The translations under genes and the position numbers were made by a program. A stretch of 29,251 nucleotides of DNA from a virus: the IMG/VR virus record IMGVR_UViG_3300010354_000425, positions 1-29,251 of that record, one strand, 5' to 3'. Below the pieces are notes generated by a model, which searched no databases, was not told where the DNA came from, and saw only the letters and a list, made by a program, of their open reading frames with translations. Shown here in pieces: positions 16,801-25,602 of the stretch (within the stretch, counting starts at the first letter, position 1; each line of letters opens with the position of its first letter).

Positions 16801-19800
16801 TTAAAACTACCAACAAATTTTTTAATTAAAACATTTGTTGAATGAGTTGATGCTGAAGTACCCATCCAAGCACGCTTAACATTTATAATATTAGAATCTG
16901 AATCAACCGCAGAAACCAACATTAATTCATCATCAATTTGTATTAAATCTCCACTAAAGATAGATGTAACTCCAACTACAGATATATTTGTTGATCCTAT
17001 TCCAATACTACTTGATGTTGCAGTTGTATATGATGTTCCAACTATTGGTGACTGAATCATACCATTGACAGTCACTAGCATTCTATTAGTTGGTGATATT
17101 GATCTAAAAATATGAGTACTACCAATACCAACTCCAGTAATAGCGACACCAATTGGATTGAATAAAAGAGAATTTGTTGCTGAAGTAGCAACTCTTACTC
17201 TTTGATTATCTTGTTTAATTACTGTGAATTTTGATGGTAAAATACTTGTAGTTCCGATTCCAGGACCAAAATCAGTTGGTTCAATTTTTATAGCATTCAC
17301 AAAATTATTATTTGGTGGAACATATTCAATTTCTTCTCCACTGACAAAGAAATGATTGTTTAAATTAATGCTACCATCTACAAAAGATATAATATTTACA
17401 TTATCTGTAGCATCAAAAATTACTTCAAAAATACTACTATTATTAGATTTTAATTCAAAATCCCTTTTTACTCCATTAAACTCTTCACTAAAATCATCTA
17501 CTGTTAAAACTCTATTTCCTATAAATTCTTGATACTGTGCTAAAAATGGTAAATTAAATAATATCTCATTTGAGATTAAAGTATTGTCCACTTGAATACT
17601 TTTTTCTCTTGCAATATCAAAATCTTTTATTGAATTTAAATCAACAATTTCTGTTAAGTCTGAAATTGCTATTAAAACATTTAGATTTTGATCTGTCGAT
17701 ATACCACTCACTGATGGGTCATATGAATCAATTGTAAGTTCACTAAATTTTTTAAACCCAGCAGTGTGAGTTAAATTACTAACCAAAGGATTCCAAACTT
17801 GATATTCTATAGGTGACCTTACAGCATATGAAAAATACTGATAATAATCATTGTCATGAAGTCTTTGGAAAGATTGGTTCAGTTTACCAGTTTCTCTTAA
17901 CCATCCTTTTTTTGTAATACTGTTTGATTCTATTAAATATTTTCCAGTAATCCCATCAACTGAAGATATTAATCCTTTATTTTGTGAAGATGCTCCAATA
18001 ATTAAATCATCAACTTTAAATATTCTCTTTGATCTAATTTTTAAAAATTCATTTCTTCTATCATATGTTTGTACATATCCATAATTTCCATCCTGAGCAA
18101 CTATTAATTCACCATCTCTAAAACTATCTTTTTCTAATTCAACATCAAAAATTGGGAAGTATGTCTCTGGAGTAGCAGTGCCAAATGATTCAAAGGTATC
18201 AAAAATACCAGGTTCCTCTCCTGGATTTAAAAATTCTGACATATTGAATGTTATGGTTGGAGTATCTCCACCAACATCTGGATCTGCCGCAATAATTCTG
18301 AATAATCTATATTCATATGCCGCAGAATTATATCCTCTTCCACCAAAATTTGCATCAACATTTGTATTTTCTATAATAACTTTTTCGCCAACAAGAAATG
18401 GATAGTCTTGAAAAGATGCAAAAGTAACTGCAAATGAAACAGTAACATTTGCAGTTCCTGGATCAAATACAATGTTATCTATTCTTACTCCATTAGGGTT
18501 ATTAATTGGTATAATTTTTGGAGTAACGTTATATAAACCAGTGGTGTTCCTAATAATTTTTACTTCAGTATCACCAATCTCATATTCCAAAGAAACTTCA
18601 GTATTAACTCTACCAGTAAATCCATCAACAACAGCTAATTGAGGAACAACAAAATAATTTACACCAGGGTTAAGAATTTGTATTTTTTTAAATTTTGATA
18701 GCGGTTCAATCTTATATGTAAATGGAAAATTAGCAAGAGGTCTTAAAGTTTTATCTGATGGATAATCAAATCCAATATCAGTTAAAACTACACTATTAAC
18801 TTTTCCAATTGTTTTACTTCTTGGTAAAAACAGAGCAGCTGTTCCTAATCCACTGGATACCTGAGCAACATTAGGAAGTCTATTGTAATTTCTTCCTCCA
18901 GAATCAATAGTAACCTTTGCTACTGGACCAATCGCAGTTCTAGATTCTGTAGTATACTCGATGATTGCTTGATTTTTATTATATCCAGATTTTTCTGGTG
19001 TTAATTCTAAAGAATAACTAAATGTATTTGATCCAATTCCAGAAACTGGTGTAGTTTTATTAAATTTACTATCAATAATTGATATTTTATTTGAGTTTTT
19101 AATGTTAAATGAATCTCTTATAATTTCAAGTTTTGTTGCAGTAGCTCCAGCATATTTAATTGGGGTTAAATTGTAGTATAAAGTTGTGGGAACATAATTA
19201 TCAATAATAAATTCCAACTTTGCACCAGAAGTTCCAACTTCTCCTTCCTTTCTTACGTTAAATGCCCCTTTATTTTGTGTAGTAGTGTAAAATTCTTTTT
19301 GGAATAAATTATCAAAATAGATACTAAAATCAAAAGCAGGAAGAGAGTTTGAAGATAAAGTTGGATCTGAAAGATCAAAGATTATGGTACTATTTTTAGT
19401 TACAAACAATTCTGGATTAACTGGTGATAACGTTCCAGGTGATTGAGTTCCTATTTGTATTATTTCTACTCCCTGATTAGAAGAAATGTTGTCATAATAA
19501 TAGTTAGAAAGTAAAATAGTATTATCATCAGAAACTATAATATAGTACATTTTAGAATTTACTAATCCAGAAGAAGGACTTCCAGAATTATAAATTACTT
19601 TTTGACCATTTAAGAATCCATGATTTGGTATTGTTATCGAATTTCTTTGCAGGTTAATATTAAAATCACTAAATGATTTTGGATTTACCAACATTCTTCT
19701 GTTGATATCGTCATAAACTATTTTTAAACTAGTTGTAATTCCTGAAGTTACTTTAATATCAACTACATCTCCACTAGTTAATCCATGCTCTCTTTCAGTT

Positions 19801-22800
19801 ATGACTGTTGCTGATTTTTTATAGACATCGCCTCTAATAGTTAATTCAAAATTAGTTTTAACACTATGATTATCTCCAGTTCCGTAATCTGATATTCTAT
19901 ACAATTCTAAAACTTCAGATCCAATTCCGACAAATCCACCAGTGCTTCCAATACCAATTCTTTGAGTTGAAACCCCAATAAAATTATTATCATAAGCAGC
20001 AATGTATAGTGATTGTGAATTTAAAAGTGGTTTTGTGGTTGAACCATACGACACACTAACGCCAGTATATCCATGCCCAACATTGTATTGAATTCTATCG
20101 CCAGTCTTAAACCCATGTTCTGGTAGATAGAAAGTATTTGGTATTGTCTGTATTCCTTTCTTTTCAGTTATTCCTGGATTGCTTATGTATAATAATCCAG
20201 ATTTTTTTGAATTTCTAGTTAATGCCGCTCCAGAAGTAGCATAATATGTACTCATTAAGTTACCAAGTTCAACTTGAGCTCCCCAAACGTAAAATGTTGG
20301 AGATTCATTTAATGTTAGTCCTTGAGATCCAAAAGTACCTACTCTTATTCTATGAACACCAGCACCAGTTAATGCGGTAAGACTATATCTCCTCCATTCT
20401 TTAGTTAATGTAACTAGTTGTGAATAGTAAATAGTACCATCATCTAAAATAAAATATATTTTTTCATTTCCGATAGATCCTTTTAAGAATATAGAAAATG
20501 TATTATAATCTGAAGAAAGAGATACAGTTTCATATTTAATACCAAAAGCATCACTAGATCCAGTAGTTGACCCAAAAGAAACTCTAGCAGCATTATTTGA
20601 CCCATCTGGAGAAGATTCTGCAAAATATTCTATAAATCCTGTGCCAATTCCAGAAGTATAATAATCCCAAGCGGTTGGAACTAAATTTGGGGGAACTGGA
20701 TTTGAATATAATATTAAATTTTCCGATGGAATAATAGCAGTTTCTCTAGGATCAAAATGAATTTCTTTATTTAACCTATATTCAGTTGATGTTGTAAATC
20801 CACTATTGAATGTGAATTTTCTAGACAACTCTTTTAAATCATCTCCAGCAGAGTGAGCAATACCTGGAGTACTGTCAAAAGATCTATATACTCTTATTCT
20901 TGCATCTTTTTGAGATACGTTTAAAATTTTAACTTTTTCTGTTCCTATCTTGTAAACATCATTTGGTGATAAAATGGGAAATCCTAAATTTCCAGAAACA
21001 TTAAAATAAGTTATAATGCCTGTTTGGGATGTATTACCAATTCCAGTAGATAAAGTTAATGTATTTGTTGATACTCCAATGACATATGACGAAGCAAATT
21101 CTGTAGAAAGAATATTAAGATTCTGAACTGAAACTGTATCGCCATTAATAAATGAGTGCGAAGTACTTCCAAAACCAACATATTTGCCAGTTTCTCCGAA
21201 TGGGGTAAATTCAACATCAGATAGTTTACTAAAAGAATATGATATATTGTTTATTTCTCTTCCTTTAATTTGAGAAATTCTAGCATAAGCACCAGATCCA
21301 CCAGTTCCTTTACTATTAAAAAATATGTTATCTAGAACAGAATAATTATCTCCAGGAGAAATAATTTGTAATTCATTTAGTTGTCCAGAACTAATATTAT
21401 TAACTTCAGTAAATCCTTTTGTAAAAGTATCGGGTCTTGGAAATCCTTGGTAAATTGTATTATCTAATAGCAAACCCAGAGGAGAAGTATAACGAATCCA
21501 TCCAGATTTGTTTAGATTTACAAAATTTAAACTAGAGTATTGATTGAAATTATAATCTATAACTTTTGATTTAAAGGTATTTCCTATAATGTAAGGGAAT
21601 ACTGGTTTTAAATATCCATTAAAAGGTCCAGAGGCACTCTTTACATTATTTACTGTGGTAAAATATGCATAAACTCCATTTGGAAATTCTGGGGTTTTAC
21701 AGTACCTACCATTATTATAATCTAAATCACCATTATTGGTAAATTCATAATCCTCAACAAAATATCCAGGAGGAAATGATGCTGTAGATGGTCTATAACC
21801 CTTTAATTTTAATTCATATCCACTATTCAACCTTACAATAGCACCACCCTCTTTGTCAGCATAACCGTATGGTCCATAGATTGGGTTTCCATCATATGCC
21901 CATCCTATAATTGGAGAGTGGTATTTTGTAACAATATTATCATTTTCAATGTCTGCTCTATAGATTGTATTTCCAGATAAATCTAAAGAAGTTGCAAGAA
22001 GTTTCCTTCTTAATTCTCTTGCAGCATATGCATGAGTAAATTGTAATCCTTTTTCTGATTCTAATGGAGTTGTAATAATACCATCATCAGAATTTAATTG
22101 ATCAGATTGAAATATTCTTTCAACAAGATTAATCGTCCAAGATTTAATTTTACATTCAAATTTAGCATTGCTTCCAGTTGAAATGACATTAACTACTGTA
22201 TCAACTTGTTTATATCCAAATCCACTCTCTATTATTTTTACATCGACAATTTTATTATTTTCAATTTGAGGAACTAAAATGCATCCAGATCCAGATCCTA
22301 TAACTTGCAGTAAAGGTGGTGAATTGTAGTCTGATCCAGGGTTATTAACAATAGCACCAATTACTCTACCTTGCGATGATACAATTACACTAATTTGTGC
22401 ATTTTTACCATTTAATAATTCTATATTTGGTTGCCTATTGTAGTTTACAATATTGGCATCACCATAATTATCACCTTTTGATTTTAATGATACTGATGTT
22501 ATTTCTCCAGTAAAAACTGGTCTAACTTTAACTGTAAAGTCTTGTCCAGTAAAAGTTGTTACTCCAATTGGAGATTCAACTTTTATATTAATTGGTTGAT
22601 ATTTTATTGAATGTTGTCCAAATCCACCATTAGAAAAGTCTACAAATCTTCTATTGACGTAATTATAATCATTAGTAACAGTGCTGCCAATTCCCACTGA
22701 TTCAATTGGAGCAACTCTAAATCTATTTTTATCAACTACGTTTACATAACATTCTGTTGTTGTAGATAAACCAGATGGTAATCCGCCATCAGTGGAAAAT

Positions 22801-25598
22801 ATTATAACTTCTTTATCGGAATAACCATGATTATTGATATTAATAGTATTTTCAAAAGTATTTACTGAATAAGTATCAAAAAATAAAACTTTATTCGTAT
22901 AATTTGAACCTGGATTAGTTACTTCGATTGAAGAAATTACATTTTTTTTCTCAGCACAAGTAAATTTTTGTAATCCTTCACCATAAGATCCGAGAGTTAT
23001 TGTATTAATTCCAGAAATAGCATCATCAGCATTATTGTGAAGTTTAATTTTTGTTGGGGTGATTATTTTTACATAATAAATTGAATCATCTACTAAATTA
23101 CCTATTTTTGTTTGATTTTGTGAATTATAAATTACCTTTTCAAAATCTCTAAATTTATGATATGTTGTAAATCCTATTGTATTATCTGTTAAATTAACTT
23201 GATCATATAAACTTCCAGCATTAAATGATATTGAATATGTTATTTTTGATAAATTTGCTTTTGCTTGAGCTCCAGTTCCATTTCCACCCGAAATAGTAAT
23301 TTTTGGTTCTTGGGTATAATCAAATCCTTTGTCTAATATATTAATTCTGGATAATTTTCCAACAACATTACAAATTCCCTCTGCACCTGTGCCATAAATT
23401 GTATTTCCTATTCCAATATTATCTGTTATGACCATTACTGGTGGATCAATTACATCATAATTCGCATCACCCACTGAAGAAACAACTATTTCCTCAATCG
23501 GACCATAATAAATTGAATCTGAGGATTTGTAATTTAATAATTCAACACCATTTAAAAATAGTCCTGTAGTTCCTGGTTTAGTAATTCTATTTTCAACAAT
23601 ATCATCATCAATACTAGGAGAAAATTTTCTAATTATATCTTGAGATTGTAATCTTCTATTTTGATATTTTAGCAAAGATAGTTTATTATTAAATACTGTG
23701 CCAAAAACATAAACAAATTGACCACTTCTAATATTAGCTCTACTTGTAGCTAATTTTACTGTACTTGAGTTTACTTTATAGATAAAATAAGGACCATCTG
23801 AAATGTTTAATCCAGAATTATTATTTCTAGAATAATATACTGCTTCTCCACTAATAAAAGAATTAGAACCAATATTTAATTCATATCCATCATATTGGCC
23901 CGTAAATAATACTGAAAGATCTTCAACTATAATTGGAGTATTATAATAATTTGGAAGCGAAGATGAAACTACATAAGTATCTTTCCCATCAGCGTATACA
24001 TTCTGAACATCAGCAGAAATAATATTAATTTCTGGTTGATTATTGCTATTTGTTTTTGATATTCCTTTTCTTATTGTATATTTTACATTAGTAGTATTAA
24101 TTTGAGTAGTTAAATTTACATCAAATTCACGTTTGTTTGACACAGCAATTACAAAAATATTATACTGCCTTCCATCACTACCTTTAATAGTTCCAATATC
24201 TCCTAAAGTAAAAATATTTGGGTCTACTGTTTTAATTCTATATTGTGCGGCTCCATTTAGTTTTAGTGCAACTTGTACAATAGTTTCAATTTCATACTCT
24301 GGTGTTACATTAGTAATCCATGTGCTTAATACATTTTCTTGGGAATCTGCACCTAAAGAAACAATTTCAACTTGATCTTCAAGTTCATAATAATAAGAAT
24401 CTTCTCTATTAAATTCTAAGTCTCCAAGAACACCACTAATTTTTACTTTAATTTCATCACCATTTTCATCAATAGCATATGCATAATCTGGAGTTGTTAT
24501 TTCTTTGTTTAATTCAATTGCAATAGGTGCGGTTAACCCAAAAAATTGAGTACTACTTTTTCCAGTGTATTCAAAATTATACTCAACACCATTATCAAAT
24601 ACTATTAAATTACCACTGGTATTAAAACTTAAAGTTGAATCTACATCAAGGTAGGTTTGTCCTAAACCAACTGGATTTGTAATTCTTGTTTTTGGGTGAA
24701 CTGTAAAATTAAAAGTTTCTAATTCTGGATTATAATCTAAACTTAAACGAAAATATTCTTCATTATCTTTAAATACTTGCTCTACATTTGTAATTGAACC
24801 AGAAGCTTTAGATATTACATTAGTTTCATCTTGATATAGTGTTCTATTGATTAAATTTTCTGGATTTCCTTCTAATCTCCGTACAACAAGATCTCTTGTT
24901 ATTCTATAATCAGCATCAGATGGTTGAATTAAAAAATCTCTAGGTTTAATAATTGTTACTGGAGATCCCCATACCGATTTAAACAATAAATCAAACGAGG
25001 TGTCAGCACCTTTTGATGAATAAAAATCTTTTAATTTAGATACTAAAACCTTTTCATTAAGATCTTTATAAAATTCAATGTCTTCAAAACCAGGAGCATA
25101 TTGATACTTAAATTTTTTATATATTTCAGCTAAAAATAAAGCATGTAAATTATATACAGTTGTTCCAGATTCGTGAGTATTTGATAAAGTAGTAGTAAAC
25201 GTTAGAGGATTTGATTCTAAGGAAGTATAAGATGTAATTCCACTGAATCCACGTCTACAATTAATGAATGAAGTTTGATTTTTAGATTCATAAAGGATTA
25301 CCTCATCATTTATTTGTAAAAGACCATTATTTTGTGGAAAACCATTGGTATCATCTACAAAAATTTGTTGAGTATTGTAATCAACATCTGATGTTAATTC
25401 GGTATAATAAGTTAATTCTGAAATATTGTCTAATTTTGTATATTCATCAATATTGTTGAGTATATCTGAAGGACCACCAGGTACTTCTAAAGATTCATAG
25501 TAACTTTTAATAAAACTAACAAATTCTGGATAACCTTCCCGCACAAAATTTGGAAGTTGATCGCTGACTAGATTTTTAATATTAACTCTATTCTTCAT
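13878..25598 (-). CDS. 3906-aa giant baseplate/tail protein in the gp7 position
   Basis: This single ORF fills 40% of the window. Position between gp6 and gp8 corresponds to T4 gp7 (1032 aa), but I see only the marine-phage N-terminus to support that: IKNLVSDQLPNFVREGYPEF with VSFIKSYYESLE (residues 7-37). Next come an IDDE module (68-150), FEDIEFYKDLNEKVLVSKLK (171-190) and DTSFDLLFKSVWGSP. The rest is mosaic and beta-rich. It holds at least 15 G-x-x-Y repeats, several H-G-F/G-x-x-V repeats (about 580-2750), a YHYH domain (about 1225-1315: HSPIIGWAYDGNPIYGPYGY ... NGRYCKTPEFPNGVYAYFTT), a carbohydrate-binding-like beta-sandwich (about 1630-1795) and a second IDDE module (about 2853-2932). 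The C-terminus ends YSWGKINMPVRVSP ... NSLKYLGYLG. It starts 4 nt after the gp6 stop (TAAAAAAATG). Function as wedge component with surface-exposed domains is inferred. Confidence 0.85.
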   Translation of the reverse strand: MKNRVNIKNLVSDQLPNFVREGYPEFVSFIKSYYESLEVPGGPSDILNNIDEYTKLDNISELTYYTELTSDVDYNTQQIFVDDTNGFPQNNGLLQINDEVILYESKNQTSFINCRRGFSGITSYTSLESNPLTFTTTLSNTHESGTTVYNLHALFLAEIYKKFKYQYAPGFEDIEFYKDLNEKVLVSKLKDFYSSKGADTSFDLLFKSVWGSPVTIIKPRDFLIQPSDADYRITRDLVVRRLEGNPENLINRTLYQDETNVISKASGSITNVEQVFKDNEEYFRLSLDYNPELETFNFTVHPKTRITNPVGLGQTYLDVDSTLSFNTSGNLIVFDNGVEYNFEYTGKSSTQFFGLTAPIAIELNKEITTPDYAYAIDENGDEIKVKISGVLGDLEFNREDSYYYELEDQVEIVSLGADSQENVLSTWITNVTPEYEIETIVQVALKLNGAAQYRIKTVDPNIFTLGDIGTIKGSDGRQYNIFVIAVSNKREFDVNLTTQINTTNVKYTIRKGISKTNSNNQPEINIISADVQNVYADGKDTYVVSSSLPNYYNTPIIVEDLSVLFTGQYDGYELNIGSNSFISGEAVYYSRNNNSGLNISDGPYFIYKVNSSTVKLATSRANIRSGQFVYVFGTVFNNKLSLLKYQNRRLQSQDIIRKFSPSIDDDIVENRITKPGTTGLFLNGVELLNYKSSDSIYYGPIEEIVVSSVGDANYDVIDPPVMVITDNIGIGNTIYGTGAEGICNVVGKLSRINILDKGFDYTQEPKITISGGNGTGAQAKANLSKITYSISFNAGSLYDQVNLTDNTIGFTTYHKFRDFEKVIYNSQNQTKIGNLVDDSIYYVKIITPTKIKLHNNADDAISGINTITLGSYGEGLQKFTCAEKKNVISSIEVTNPGSNYTNKVLFFDTYSVNTFENTININNHGYSDKEVIIFSTDGGLPSGLSTTTECYVNVVDKNRFRVAPIESVGIGSTVTNDYNYVNRRFVDFSNGGFGQHSIKYQPINIKVESPIGVTTFTGQDFTVKVRPVFTGEITSVSLKSKGDNYGDANIVNYNRQPNIELLNGKNAQISVIVSSQGRVIGAIVNNPGSDYNSPPLLQVIGSGSGCILVPQIENNKIVDVKIIESGFGYKQVDTVVNVISTGSNAKFECKIKSWTINLVERIFQSDQLNSDDGIITTPLESEKGLQFTHAYAARELRRKLLATSLDLSGNTIYRADIENDNIVTKYHSPIIGWAYDGNPIYGPYGYADKEGGAIVRLNSGYELKLKGYRPSTASFPPGYFVEDYEFTNNGDLDYNNGRYCKTPEFPNGVYAYFTTVNNVKSASGPFNGYLKPVFPYIIGNTFKSKVIDYNFNQYSSLNFVNLNKSGWIRYTSPLGLLLDNTIYQGFPRPDTFTKGFTEVNNISSGQLNELQIISPGDNYSVLDNIFFNSKGTGGSGAYARISQIKGREINNISYSFSKLSDVEFTPFGETGKYVGFGSTSHSFINGDTVSVQNLNILSTEFASSYVIGVSTNTLTLSTGIGNTSQTGIITYFNVSGNLGFPILSPNDVYKIGTEKVKILNVSQKDARIRVYRSFDSTPGIAHSAGDDLKELSRKFTFNSGFTTSTEYRLNKEIHFDPRETAIIPSENLILYSNPVPPNLVPTAWDYYTSGIGTGFIEYFAESSPDGSNNAARVSFGSTTGSSDAFGIKYETVSLSSDYNTFSIFLKGSIGNEKIYFILDDGTIYYSQLVTLTKEWRRYSLTALTGAGVHRIRVGTFGSQGLTLNESPTFYVWGAQVELGNLMSTYYATSGAALTRNSKKSGLLYISNPGITEKKGIQTIPNTFYLPEHGFKTGDRIQYNVGHGYTGVSVSYGSTTKPLLNSQSLYIAAYDNNFIGVSTQRIGIGSTGGFVGIGSEVLELYRISDYGTGDNHSVKTNFELTIRGDVYKKSATVITEREHGLTSGDVVDIKVTSGITTSLKIVYDDINRRMLVNPKSFSDFNINLQRNSITIPNHGFLNGQKVIYNSGSPSSGLVNSKMYYIIVSDDNTILLSNYYYDNISSNQGVEIIQIGTQSPGTLSPVNPELFVTKNSTIIFDLSDPTLSSNSLPAFDFSIYFDNLFQKEFYTTTQNKGAFNVRKEGEVGTSGAKLEFIIDNYVPTTLYYNLTPIKYAGATATKLEIIRDSFNIKNSNKISIIDSKFNKTTPVSGIGSNTFSYSLELTPEKSGYNKNQAIIEYTTESRTAIGPVAKVTIDSGGRNYNRLPNVAQVSSGLGTAALFLPRSKTIGKVNSVVLTDIGFDYPSDKTLRPLANFPFTYKIEPLSKFKKIQILNPGVNYFVVPQLAVVDGFTGRVNTEVSLEYEIGDTEVKIIRNTTGLYNVTPKIIPINNPNGVRIDNIVFDPGTANVTVSFAVTFASFQDYPFLVGEKVIIENTNVDANFGGRGYNSAAYEYRLFRIIAADPDVGGDTPTITFNMSEFLNPGEEPGIFDTFESFGTATPETYFPIFDVELEKDSFRDGELIVAQDGNYGYVQTYDRRNEFLKIRSKRIFKVDDLIIGASSQNKGLISSVDGITGKYLIESNSITKKGWLRETGKLNQSFQRLHDNDYYQYFSYAVRSPIEYQVWNPLVSNLTHTAGFKKFSELTIDSYDPSVSGISTDQNLNVLIAISDLTEIVDLNSIKDFDIAREKSIQVDNTLISNEILFNLPFLAQYQEFIGNRVLTVDDFSEEFNGVKRDFELKSNNSSIFEVIFDATDNVNIISFVDGSINLNNHFFVSGEEIEYVPPNNNFVNAIKIEPTDFGPGIGTTSILPSKFTVIKQDNQRVRVATSATNSLLFNPIGVAITGVGIGSTHIFRSISPTNRMLVTVNGMIQSPIVGTSYTTATSSSIGIGSTNISVVGVTSIFSGDLIQIDDELMLVSAVDSDSNIINVKRAWMGTSASTHSTNVLIKKFVGSFNILNNKIHFSEAPWGKIPVGFGTTATSANDIDYTGLTTSSKFSGRVFLRSALNQSITTSFVKAYDNNYIFDDISNQFNGLTTTFTLKYQGNDIDNIISNNTIILIDDIFQGPQRLGNVLTNIPGDYRLIPGVGQLQVGFSGPIVDPNLTYDINVNNAPRGGIIVSVGSTEGFGYQPLVAAGGTAIVSIAGSITSISIGNSGSGYRSGLQTVKVGIQTSSTGNPNITYVGIASVSNGYVTGVAITNPGLGFTSSNPPIVIFDNPQSYSNIPLIYSSSSTPGVGTGARVDIVVGQGSSVINFELTNLGYGYGSQQILTVAIGGTVGIPTITGITSFREFQLIIDKTYQSKFSGWNVGEFIVLDDISPYFNGRRRLFPLTTNGQNISFFAKANSGIDLQSNLLVFINDILQTPGQGYQFTGGSTIRFTEAPKGYVSGFSTTGDKSKLLMYTGTQSIDVKTVDVLPTVKVGDDVQLYSDIDSTSTEDRRLVVDIVSADKIITNNYGGQGVTLDELYSRPISWFKQTVDKIIDNEFVAKDRVYYEPSIYPTTNIIESVGIGSTYVFVSSIRPLFDDSFEGIPLEERSIIQIIGQEDLRPASAQAIVGSGGSITSILITNPGYGYTVAPDITIQKPFQNGTQATASATIGAGGTVTLISVGVAGTNYFYGPIDSITINQQGSGFPALSATNNTFYNARLKSQTGSGRGASADIQISILNNNIASVSVINGGANYKVGDILYVDTFDNVGLATTSRKWALQSPMKFTVSSVLAPPVLIAPPKRRMEEVIRVNYEGDYGIIVGVATTSCSGVTTCLSLKLDLFIPFNSKIRSSLNIIQTGITTGYLFNILESNFGTSPQTSLRSNGSILGISTQFMDMTVECVSWSTKQAVIPPGITGSASTVGIATTVTTVVVKILDSPASNIVGLATTAFYGKYSWGKINMPVRVSPAAFSAQNGTSQSGISSNPIVRRKNSLKYLGYLG

Positions 25599-25602
25599 TT
25601 TT

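Noticed and set aside
13878-25598. Giant ORF as a toxin/RTX or bacterial adhesin acquired from a host
   Set aside because: No calcium-binding nonapeptide repeats or secretion signal; base composition, orientation and module content match the neighbouring phage structural genes.
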